Source: Pseudoduganella violacea
GTDB taxonomy: Bacteria > Pseudomonadota > Gammaproteobacteria > Burkholderiales > Burkholderiaceae_D
Direction: 5' to 3'
Length of the DNA stretch: 64,000 bases
NCBI RefSeq assembly: GCF_014191875.1
Contig: NZ_JACHXD010000001.1
Span: 248,001 to 312,000 of the forward strand
In this document: positions 8,686 through 15,724 of the stretch, one piece after another
Position numbering within the stretch: the first letter of the stretch is position 1
Layout of the letters: each line of letters starts with the position of its first letter
The notes under the pieces: model-generated
Told to the model about the DNA's origin: nothing
Databases searched by the model: none
The model's input: only the letters and a program-made list of their open reading frames with translations
Translations under genes and position numbers: made by a program

Positions 8686-9941
8686 GTGGCGATACGCTGG
8701 ACGAACTGGAAACGAGGAAGCCGCAAGAGCGCGAACGCGAGCTGATGGCGCGCTTGCCGGGCCTGATCGCGCAGGCGCAGGGCGCGCCGGGCTGGGCGCG
8801 CATCCTGCAGGGCGTGGATGCCGCCGCTATCGACAGCCGCGCCGCGCTGGCGCGCCTGCCGGTCACGCGCAAGGCCGACCTGAAAGGCCTGCAGCACGAT
8901 CTGATGCCTTTCGGCGGCTTGAACAGCACGCCGCAAAGCCAGCTGGCGCGGGTGTATATGTCGCCCGGCCCCATCTTCGATCCCGAGGGACGCTCGCCCG
9001 ACTGGTGGCGCTTTTCGCGGCCCATGTACGCGGCCGGCGTGCGCGCCGGCGGCCTGCTGCAAAACTGCTTCTCCTACCACTTTACGCCGGCCGCCTTCAT
9101 GGTGGAGGCGGGAGCCGCGCGCATCGGCTGCACCGTGATCCCGGCCGGCAGCGGCCAGACCGAGATGCAGGTGCAGGCCATGGCCGAGCTGAAGCCCGAT
9201 ACCTATATCGGCACGCCCTCCTTCCTCAAGATCATCATCGAGAAGGCGCGCGAGATGGGCGCCGATATCAGCAGCGTGAAGCAAGCCATGATGGGAGCGG
9301 AGGCGCTGCCCGAATCGCTGCGCCGCTGGTTCGCCGAGAACGGCGTGCCGCATGTGTACCAGACCTATGCCTCGGCCGATATCGGCAGCATCGCCTATGA
9401 GACGCGCAGCAACGGCGTGCTCAATCCCGGCATGGTGCTGGACGAGGATGTGATCCTGGAGATCGTGCGTCCCGGCAGCGGCGATCCGGTGGCGCCGGGC
9501 GAGGTGGGCGAGGTGGTGGTCACGCTGTTCAACCCGGACTATCCGCTGATCCGCTTCGCCACCGGCGACCTGTCGGCGATTCTGACCGACGCGCCGCCCT
9601 CGGCCTGCGGCCGCACCAATACCCGCATCAAAGGCTGGATGGGGCGGGCCGACCAGACCACCAAGGTGCGCGCCATGTTCGTCCACCCCTCGCAGGTTAA
9701 CGAAATCGCCAAGCGCCATCCCGAAATCCGCAAGGCGCGCCTTGTCATTTCAGGCAAGGTTGCCAGCGACGTCATGACCCTGCACTGCGAAGTGGACGAC
9801 CCCATGGACCTGCGCAACGCCGCCGCCATCGTCAACTCGATCCGCGAACTGACCAAATTGCGCGGCGACGTACGCTTTGCCGAATGCGGAAGCCTGCCAA
9901 ATGACGGCAAGATCATCGACGATGTGCGCGATTACAGCTAG
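8682..9941 (+). CDS. Phenylacetate-CoA-ligase-like (PaaK-like) AMP-binding protein with a non-canonical P-loop
   Basis: The 419-residue protein aligns by eye with PaaK over LARLPVTRKADL, the adenine-proximal QTYASADIGSIAYE and the hinge region IRFATGDLS with a downstream GRADQTTKVRAMFVHPSQV. At the position where PaaK has the ATP phosphate loop SSGTTGKP, this protein has YMSPGPIFDPEGR. The Thr/Gly-rich loop is therefore missing. Either ATP binding differs or the activity has changed. It ends the operon that began at 1370, so the operon contains two ANL-type enzymes around one importer. Its length is slightly short of PaaK (about 430-440). Confidence 0.8.
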   Translation: MSGDTLDELETRKPQERERELMARLPGLIAQAQGAPGWARILQGVDAAAIDSRAALARLPVTRKADLKGLQHDLMPFGGLNSTPQSQLARVYMSPGPIFDPEGRSPDWWRFSRPMYAAGVRAGGLLQNCFSYHFTPAAFMVEAGAARIGCTVIPAGSGQTEMQVQAMAELKPDTYIGTPSFLKIIIEKAREMGADISSVKQAMMGAEALPESLRRWFAENGVPHVYQTYASADIGSIAYETRSNGVLNPGMVLDEDVILEIVRPGSGDPVAPGEVGEVVVTLFNPDYPLIRFATGDLSAILTDAPPSACGRTNTRIKGWMGRADQTTKVRAMFVHPSQVNEIAKRHPEIRKARLVISGKVASDVMTLHCEVDDPMDLRNAAAIVNSIRELTKLRGDVRFAECGSLPNDGKIIDDVRDYS

Positions 9942-10034
9942 CTGTGGCGCGAATCCAACTGCCAAAGCGAGGGCCGGATTTATGGCGGATAATGAAGTCA
10001 TTCTTGAGCCATTTACCACCGCCACAGAATTATT

Positions 10035-10616
10035 ATGCAAGACTTTCACCATAACCGCGCCCGCGCCCTGCTGAAAAACGCAGAAGAAATCTTCGATAAA
10101 CAAGCCGTTCTCGACTCCGTCGCCCGCATCGCCGACCAGCTGAACACCCGCTTCGACCATAACGACAACCAGGAATTTCCGCTGGTGCTGGGCGTGATGG
10201 GCGGGGCCGTGGTGTTCACCGGCCACCTGCTGCCGCAGCTGACCTTCCCGCTCGAATTCGACTATATCCACGTCAGCCGCTACGGCGACGACGACCAGGG
10301 CGGCAAGGTGGTGTGGAAGGTGATTCCGCGTCCGACCGTGGCCGGCCGCACCATCATCGTGGTGGACGATATTCTGGACGAGGGCGAGACGCTGGCCCAC
10401 GTCAAGGAACGGCTGCTGGAAATGGGCGCCAAGGAAGTGATCCTGGCCGTGTTCGCGGACAAGGCGATCGGCAAGCCGAAGCCGGTGAAGGCCGACCTGG
10501 TGGGGCTGACCATCCCCAACCGCTTCGTGGTCGGTTTCGGCATGGATGCGTATGGCTACTGGCGCAATCTGCCGGGGCTGTGGGCCATTCGCAATGAGGA
10601 TCTGAACCAGCGCTAG
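10035..10616 (+). CDS. Hypoxanthine-guanine phosphoribosyltransferase-like protein
   Basis: This 193-residue type I PRTase carries the PRPP-binding signature TIIVVDDILDEGETL (about residues 103-117), a flexible-loop region HVSRYGDDDQGG and the C-terminal FVVGFGMDAYGYWRNLP. The last is typical of bacterial hypoxanthine/xanthine-guanine salvage enzymes. The reaction would be purine base plus PRPP to nucleotide plus pyrophosphate, in the cytoplasm. It stands alone between the ligase operon and a convergent gene. Base specificity is not certain from sequence alone. Confidence 0.88.
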   Translation: MQDFHHNRARALLKNAEEIFDKQAVLDSVARIADQLNTRFDHNDNQEFPLVLGVMGGAVVFTGHLLPQLTFPLEFDYIHVSRYGDDDQGGKVVWKVIPRPTVAGRTIIVVDDILDEGETLAHVKERLLEMGAKEVILAVFADKAIGKPKPVKADLVGLTIPNRFVVGFGMDAYGYWRNLPGLWAIRNEDLNQR

Positions 10617-10622
10617 GCTGGT

Positions 10623-10644
10623 GCCGGGCCTTGCGCGGCCCGGC
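10623..10644. terminator. GC-rich hairpin between convergent genes, possible bidirectional terminator
   Basis: A perfect 8-bp stem (GCCGGGCC / GGCCCGGC) with a 6-base loop sits 6 bases after the HPRT-like stop. It also lies just downstream of the convergent nitronate monooxygenase gene. No U-tract follows on either strand, so intrinsic termination would be weak. Confidence 0.45.
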
Positions 10645-10655
10645 GATTTACGCGC

Positions 10656-11609
10656 TTACAGCGCCAGGCGCGCGCGCGCCGCCTGGTATTCGGCCGTCAG
10701 GCGCTCCACCATTTCGGCCACGGTCGGCACGTCGTTCATCAGGCCCACGCCCTGGCCGGCGCCCCAGATGTCGCGCCACGCTTTCGCGCTGCCTGAGCCG
10801 AAGCTCATCTTGCTCTTATCCGATTCAGGCAGGTTTTCTGGATCGAGGCCGGCGGCCACGATGGATTTTTTCAGGTAGTTGCCGTGCACGCCGGTGAACA
10901 GATTGGTGTACACGATATCGGCTGCCGCCGATTCCACGATGGCGTCGCGGTAGTCCTGGCTCACATTCGATTCCTGGGTCGCCAGCCAGCGCGAGCCGAT
11001 GTAGGCGAAGTCCGCGCCCATGGCTTGCGCCGCCAGAATGGCGTCGCCGGTGGCGATGGAACCGGACAGCGCGATCGGGCCGCTGAAGAACTTGCGCACC
11101 TCGCCCACCAGGGCGAACGGCGAGAGCGTGCCGGCATGGCCGCCGGCGCCGCTGGCCACCAAGATCAGGCCATCCACACCCGCTTCCAGCGCCTTTTCCG
11201 CGTGGCGGATCGACACCACATCGTGCAGCACGATGCCGCCGTAGCTGTGGATCGCGTCCAGCATCTCCTTGGGCGGCGCGCGCAGCGAGGAAATGATGAC
11301 CGGCACCTGGTGCTTGACGCAGACTTCCACATCATGCGCCAGGCGGTCGTTCGACTGGTGCACGATCTGGTTCACCGCGATCGGGCCGACGCGCTTGTCG
11401 GGATGGGCGCGCTGATAGTCGGCCAGCTCCGCCTGCAAGTCGGTGAGCCAGGTATCCAGCAACTCCGCCGGACGCGCATTGAGCGCCGGGAAAGAACCGA
11501 CGATGCCGGCCTTGCACTGCGCCGCCACCAGGGCCGGGCCGCTGGCGATAAACATCGGCGAAGCGATGACGGGAAGAGACAGATTTTGCAGCACTGGAGG
11601 CAAGGCCAT
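10656..11609 (-). CDS. Nitronate monooxygenase (2-nitropropane dioxygenase-like, FMN-dependent)
   Basis: The 317-residue TIM-barrel flavoprotein has PVIASPMFIASGPALVAAQCKAGIVGSFPALNAR at the N-terminus. It also has a substrate/flavin loop VDGLILVASGAGGHAGTLSPFALVGEV and the phosphate-binding end GADFAYIGSRWLATQES. These are hallmarks of the NMO family, which oxidises alkyl nitronates such as propionate-3-nitronate. The catalytic His is plausibly in GAGGHAG. A 57-bp perfect palindrome lies between its start and the metallo-beta-lactamase gene upstream on the same strand. Confidence 0.88.
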   Translation of the reverse strand: MALPPVLQNLSLPVIASPMFIASGPALVAAQCKAGIVGSFPALNARPAELLDTWLTDLQAELADYQRAHPDKRVGPIAVNQIVHQSNDRLAHDVEVCVKHQVPVIISSLRAPPKEMLDAIHSYGGIVLHDVVSIRHAEKALEAGVDGLILVASGAGGHAGTLSPFALVGEVRKFFSGPIALSGSIATGDAILAAQAMGADFAYIGSRWLATQESNVSQDYRDAIVESAAADIVYTNLFTGVHGNYLKKSIVAAGLDPENLPESDKSKMSFGSGSAKAWRDIWGAGQGVGLMNDVPTVAEMVERLTAEYQAARARLAL

Positions 11610-11704
11610 GGCACGCTCGCTAAAAAAAGGTTAATCGGACCCAGCCGATTATAGCCCCGAAATAGTACGATCGTGCTGAATCTAGACCAAAGCCTCTACC
11701 GCCA

Positions 11705-11761
11705 CAGCCGAGTCCGTGTCCACCCTGGTGCCTGGCACCAGGGTGGACACGGACTCGGCTG
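11705..11761. repeat. Perfect 28-bp-arm inverted repeat with 1-base loop (palindromic repeat family, copy 1)
   Basis: The left arm at 11705-11732 and right arm at 11734-11761 are exact reverse complements around a single T. The core contains ACCCTGGTGCC / GGCACCAGGGT flanked by TGTCC/GGACA. The same core occurs twice at 55150-55243. It abuts the stop of the metallo-beta-lactamase gene by 2 bases. There is no U-tract, so it is better read as a dispersed palindromic (REP-like) element than as a standard terminator. Confidence 0.9.
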
Positions 11762-11763
11762 CT

Positions 11764-12675
11764 TCAGCCGTCGTTGAGGAGGTAGTCGCCGTCGAGGCGG
11801 GCGGCGCAGGCGCGGGTGAGCTGTTTGATGGCCCAGGCGGCCAACTCGTCGTCGCTGCGGTGCAGGTAGCGCGCGTTGGCGGTGGCGAGGGCGGACATGC
11901 CGGCCAGGATGCCGGCGACGTCGCCCAGCGGGATGCGCTGGCGTTCGAGCAGCACGAATTTGAGCATGACCTTGACCGCGTATTCGGCATTGCGCACCGG
12001 ATCGGCGGAGAGGAAGGCCAGGCGCTTGCGGGCGCGCCCCAGCGCGCCTTTGATGTCTTCGAACATGGCGCCGTGGCCGGGGATCACGACCCGCACGTCG
12101 AGGGTGTCGATCAGGTCGAGCGTGGCGCCGGCTTCCTCGAAGCCGTCCTCGCCTTCGAGCTCGGGGAAGATGACGCCAAAGCCGTTCCACCACAGGGCGT
12201 CGGCCGAAATCAGCACCTTCTCCTGCGGGCAGTAGTAGATCAGCGAGTGGGTGTGGTGGCCGGGTGCGCCGAGCGCCTGCCATTCCATATCGCCCAGGGT
12301 CAGCACTTCGCCCGCTTGCACCACGCCGTCGATGCGGAAACGCTCGCATTGCTGGCCGGTGGCTTTGAAAGTGAGCGCTTCCTCGTCCCAGTGGCGGACT
12401 TTTTCCGCCTCCTCGGCGGGCACGAAGGTGTCGCAACCGTAGTGGGCCTGCAGGATGGCGTTGCCGCCGCAATGGTCGGAGTGCAGGTGGGTGTTGTACA
12501 GGCGGTCCAGGCGGCGGCCCGGCAGCGCGTGGCGCACCAGCGCCAGGGTTTGCTCGGCGTGGCTGATGTAGCCGCTGTCGATCAGGGCCGCGTCATGGCG
12601 GCCAAGCAGCAGCACATTATTCGAGGAGAGCCAGCCACGTTCGAAAACGTGGATGGAGGAAGGCAAAGTAATCAT
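11764..12675 (-). CDS. MBL-fold metallo-hydrolase
   Basis: This is a 303-residue metallo-beta-lactamase-fold protein. The zinc motif NTHLHSDHCGG (HxHxDH) comes about 60 residues in. Later ligands lie in GAPGHHTHSLIYY, LISADALWWNGFG and VIPGHGAMF, so both metal sites appear complete. I chose the ATG at 12675 because MITLPSSIHVFERGWLSSNN begins the fold and because this ATG overlaps the upstream gene's TGA as ATGA. The open frame continues upstream without a family match. Hydrolytic substrate unknown. The long C-terminal helical extension (about residues 235-303) resembles that of MBL proteins grouped with glyoxalase II-like enzymes. Confidence 0.88.
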   Translation of the reverse strand: MITLPSSIHVFERGWLSSNNVLLLGRHDAALIDSGYISHAEQTLALVRHALPGRRLDRLYNTHLHSDHCGGNAILQAHYGCDTFVPAEEAEKVRHWDEEALTFKATGQQCERFRIDGVVQAGEVLTLGDMEWQALGAPGHHTHSLIYYCPQEKVLISADALWWNGFGVIFPELEGEDGFEEAGATLDLIDTLDVRVVIPGHGAMFEDIKGALGRARKRLAFLSADPVRNAEYAVKVMLKFVLLERQRIPLGDVAGILAGMSALATANARYLHRSDDELAAWAIKQLTRACAARLDGDYLLNDG

Positions 12676-13115
12676 TTTTTCATCTGGAAGGCCAGGGAGA
12701 TCCTGGCAAATTCCACCAGCACGTCCTGCGAGCCGCCGTTGAAGGTGACGAAGGCGTTCCCGGTGCGCACCACCATGCGCGGCGGGAAGAGCCAGGACAG
12801 ATACGGAATACCAATCAGTTTCGCGCCGCGCACATCGCGCCATTCGACCTTTTTGTCGTACAGCCAGGTCTGGCGGATGCCGCTGCCATCGATGGTGGTG
12901 GTGGCGCGCAAAAACCAGTAATAGCTGACGGTCAGCATCAGGCCCGCGCCGATCAGCAGGGCTTTCACGCCCAGGCCGAAGTGCAGCAGCGGGAAGCGCA
13001 GCGCCACGTTCATCGTGTAGCCGGCCAGCACGATGGTGATGAAGGTGGCGAACAGCTTGAAGCCCTTGCCATAGGCGGGGCCGGTGACCGCGCGCTCGGG
13101 TTGGTAGGTCTGCAT
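12672..13115 (-). CDS. Hypothetical two-segment membrane protein, possibly PH-like
   Basis: The 147-residue protein has two hydrophobic segments near residues 20-45 and 48-70 (LFATFITIVLAGYTMNVAL and VKALLIGAGLMLTVSYYWFL). A beta-rich cytoplasmic-type tail follows, with TTTIDGSGIRQTWLYDKKVEWRDV and RMVVRTGNAFVTFNGG. The two-helix plus strand-rich layout resembles small bacterial PH-domain membrane proteins, but I do not recognise the family firmly. Its stop overlaps the MBL gene start, so the two are probably translationally coupled. The start at 13115 lies 3 bases after the stop of the DUF1289 gene. Confidence 0.7.
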   Translation of the reverse strand: MQTYQPERAVTGPAYGKGFKLFATFITIVLAGYTMNVALRFPLLHFGLGVKALLIGAGLMLTVSYYWFLRATTTIDGSGIRQTWLYDKKVEWRDVRGAKLIGIPYLSWLFPPRMVVRTGNAFVTFNGGSQDVLVEFARISLAFQMKK

Positions 13116-13118
13116 GAA

Positions 13119-13334
13119 TTATTCGAAATCGATCAGTTGCTCGCGGCGGCGAATTGCGGCCCATACGCCGCGTTTGAAGGCGTCGTCGGCCTGCGACCAG
13201 GCGACGATTTCGTCGATGGTGCGCAGGCAGCCTTCGCAAAAACCGCTGTCGCGGTTCATTTTGCACAGGCTGATGCAGGGCGATGGCACCGGCGTCGCCA
13301 ATTCTGGGGCGCCGGGTGGCAGATCATGACTCAT
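13119..13334 (-). CDS. DUF1289-family small cysteine protein
   Basis: This is a 71-residue protein with the DUF1289 signature PSPCISLCKMNRDSGFCEGC followed by LRTIDEIVAWSQADDAFKRGVWAAI. Four cysteines (CxxxC, then CxxC) suggest binding of a metal or Fe-S centre, but the family has no established role. Start chosen at 13334 (MSHDLPPG), which gives the usual family length; an upstream start at 13382 or 13412 is possible. It heads a three-gene minus-strand run with the hypothetical membrane protein and the MBL hydrolase. Confidence 0.8.
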   Translation of the reverse strand: MSHDLPPGAPELATPVPSPCISLCKMNRDSGFCEGCLRTIDEIVAWSQADDAFKRGVWAAIRRREQLIDFE

Positions 13335-13518
13335 TGGTGCGGTGGTTGGGAAAATTAGGCGTATTTTATCCTGCGCCTGCATTTTTAGCGTGCGGCCGGA
13401 ATTCGCTTGCATTGCTTCGTGCTTCTTTTACAATATTCCAAACAGATGGCGGGCCATGCCACGGACACGGAGGGGACTCGCGCCGATTCTCGTATTCACC
13501 AAGTATCCGAGGTATAGC

Positions 13519-14556
13519 ATGAAGCTGAATTTCTCCTGGCTCGCCGGCCTGCGCAAGGCTGTGCGGCGATTATGGATGCGCCGCAGCGGCCTTCCCCCCA
13601 CCGTGCCACCGGATGAGGACGCGCCCGGCCAAAGCCTGCCGCGCCACCAGCCCGGCCCGCGCTTCATCGCCGGCCTGTATCGCAATGAGTTCGGCGCGCG
13701 CCACTACAAACTCTATGTTCCGGCCAGTTTTCGCGGCCAGCCCATGCCCCTGCTGGTGATGCTGCACGGCTGCACGCAGGACCCCGACGATTTCGCCGCC
13801 GGCACGCGCATGAACCAGGTGGCGGAGGAAGAGGAATGCTTCGTGGTCTATCCCGCCCAGTCGCCCGAGGCCAACGGCTCGCGCTGCTGGAACTGGTTCA
13901 GCGCCCTCGATCAGCAGCGCGGCCAGGGCGAACCTTCCATCATCGCCGGCATCGCGCGCCTGGTGATGGAAGCTTACCCGGTGATGCCGGAGCGCGTGTA
14001 CGTGGCCGGACTGTCGGCCGGCGGCGCGATGGCGGCCATCGTCGGCACCTTGTATCCCGATATCTTTGCCGCCGTCGGCGTGCATTCCGGCCTGCCCTTT
14101 GCTTCGGCCCAGGACCTGCCCTCGGCCCTGGGCGCGATGCGGCGCGGCGCGGCCAGCGCGCGCGACAGCAACCATGGCCCGCAGCCGGTGATCGTCTTCC
14201 ACGGCGACCGCGACGACGTGGTGCATCCGGTGAATGGAGAGGATGTGATCGCCCAAGGCCTGCGCAGCCATCCGCTGGGACGCAGCGCGCGCTATTCCAC
14301 GCTGTCGGGCCAGACGCCGGGCGGCCATGGGTACACGCATACGCGGCACTGGCTGAAAGGCGGCACGCCGCTCGGCGAGCATTGGGTGATCCATGGCGCG
14401 GGCCACGCCTGGTCGGGCGGCAGCGCCGACGGCAGCTATACCGACGCCAAAGGGCCGGACGCCAGCCGCGAGATGATGCGCTTTTTCAGCACCGTGGGCG
14501 CGCGCGCCCACAATCCCATTTCATCGCCGGCGCATCCGGCTCCGGTCGCAGCTTAA
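13519..14556 (+). CDS. PHB depolymerase-family esterase (Esterase_phd)
   Basis: This 345-residue alpha/beta hydrolase has the oxyanion segment LVMLHGCTQDPDDFAAGTRMN first, then the lipase box GLSAGGAM (nucleophile Ser), Asp in FHGDRDDVVHP and His in HGAGHAWSGGS. This is the motif order of type I PHB depolymerase catalytic domains and LpqC-like esterases. The start at 13519 gives MKLNFSWLAGLRKAVRRLWMRR, a short basic amphipathic N-terminus and not a good signal peptide, so the enzyme may be cytoplasmic or granule-associated (inference). The longer open frame upstream is unsupported. The preferred substrate (PHB, phthalate or feruloyl esters) cannot be fixed from sequence. Confidence 0.85.
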   Translation: MKLNFSWLAGLRKAVRRLWMRRSGLPPTVPPDEDAPGQSLPRHQPGPRFIAGLYRNEFGARHYKLYVPASFRGQPMPLLVMLHGCTQDPDDFAAGTRMNQVAEEEECFVVYPAQSPEANGSRCWNWFSALDQQRGQGEPSIIAGIARLVMEAYPVMPERVYVAGLSAGGAMAAIVGTLYPDIFAAVGVHSGLPFASAQDLPSALGAMRRGAASARDSNHGPQPVIVFHGDRDDVVHPVNGEDVIAQGLRSHPLGRSARYSTLSGQTPGGHGYTHTRHWLKGGTPLGEHWVIHGAGHAWSGGSADGSYTDAKGPDASREMMRFFSTVGARAHNPISSPAHPAPVAA

Positions 14557-14560
14557 GAGA

Positions 14561-15724
14561 TCAAGCGCCTTCGCCATTGCCCATGGGGTCGGCGAACATG
14601 GCGAGGCGCTTGCGCTTTTCGCCGATATCGTCTTCGCTGTCGGCGTAGTGCTGGGCGATGGCGCGCATCTCGTCCTGGATGGCGAGGAAGGCGTCCACCA
14701 TGTCCGGATCGAAGTGGCTGCCGCGCCCCTTGGCGATGGTGGCCACCGCTTCGGAATGCGGGATGGGTTCCTTGTACACGCGGCGGCTGATCAGGGCGTC
14801 GTAGACGTCGGCCACCGCCATCAGGCGCGCCGAAATGGGAATGGCTTCGCCGGCCAAACCTTCGGGATAGCCGCTGCCGTCCCATTTCTCCTGGTGGCTG
14901 TAGGCGATCTCCTTGGCGAAGTGCAGGAAGTCCACGCTCAGTCCCAGCTCGCGTTCAGCGGCGATGATGGCGTCGCGCCCCAGCGTGGTGTGGGTCTTCA
15001 TGATTTCCATCTCGTGCGGCTCGAAGCGGCCCGGCTTGAGCAGGATGCGGTCGGGGATGCCGACCTTGCCGATATCGTGCAGCGGCGCCGATTTGTACAG
15101 CAGCTGGATGGTCTTCTCCGTCAGGAAGGCGGAAAAGCGCGGATGGTGGCGCAGCTTGTGCGCCAGCGCTTTCACGTACAGCGAGGTGCGGCGGATATGG
15201 TTGCCGGTTTCGCTGTCGCGCGTTTCGGCCAGCGAAGCCATGGCGTGGATGGTCACGTCCTGCAGGGCCGTGACTTCGCGCGTGCGCTCTTCCACTTCAT
15301 GTTCCAGGAATTTGTTCTGGTCGCGCAGGAAGTCGTGCATGCGCTTCATCGAGAGCTGGGTCTTGATGCGGGCCAGCACGATGGGCGCGGACAGGGGCTT
15401 GGTCAGGTAGTCGGCCGCGCCCATGGAGAAGCCGAGCTGCTCGTCCAGTTCCTCGCTCATGGCGGTGACGAAGATGACCGGGATGTCGCGCGTGGCGGGA
15501 TTTTCCTTGAGCGCCTTGCACACATCGTAGCCGCTCATGCCCGGCATCATGATGTCGAGCAGGATCAGGTCGGGCTTGGCCTCGCCGTTGGCGATCTTCA
15601 AGGCACGTTCGCCGTTGACGGCGATCTTGGTGCGGTAATCGTCTTCCAGCAACGCGCACAGCACATCGATATTGTCGGGCGTATCGTCCACGACCAGAAT
15701 AGTGGGTTTGCCCTGCGTATTCAT
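14561..15724 (-). CDS. Response regulator with HD-GYP domain (predicted c-di-GMP phosphodiesterase)
   Basis: The 387-residue protein has an N-terminal receiver domain (acidic pocket VVDDTPDN at residues 11-18, phosphoacceptor Asp57 in LLDIMMPG, Lys109 in YLTKP). A short coiled linker leads to an HD-GYP domain with [10 protein letters not shown] at 216-225 and [11 protein letters not shown] at 276-286. The active-site elements needed for cyclic-di-GMP hydrolysis look present. Its ATG overlaps the stop of the hybrid kinase gene as ATGA, so it is very likely the kinase's cognate output. Confidence 0.92.
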   Translation of the reverse strand: MNTQGKPTILVVDDTPDNIDVLCALLEDDYRTKIAVNGERALKIANGEAKPDLILLDIMMPGMSGYDVCKALKENPATRDIPVIFVTAMSEELDEQLGFSMGAADYLTKPLSAPIVLARIKTQLSMKRMHDFLRDQNKFLEHEVEERTREVTALQDVTIHAMASLAETRDSETGNHIRRTSLYVKALAHKLRHHPRFSAFLTEKTIQLLYKSAPLHDIGKVGIPDRILLKPGRFEPHEMEIMKTHTTLGRDAIIAAERELGLSVDFLHFAKEIAYSHQEKWDGSGYPEGLAGEAIPISARLMAVADVYDALISRRVYKEPIPHSEAVATIAKGRGSHFDPDMVDAFLAIQDEMRAIAQHYADSEDDIGEKRKRLAMFADPMGNGEGA

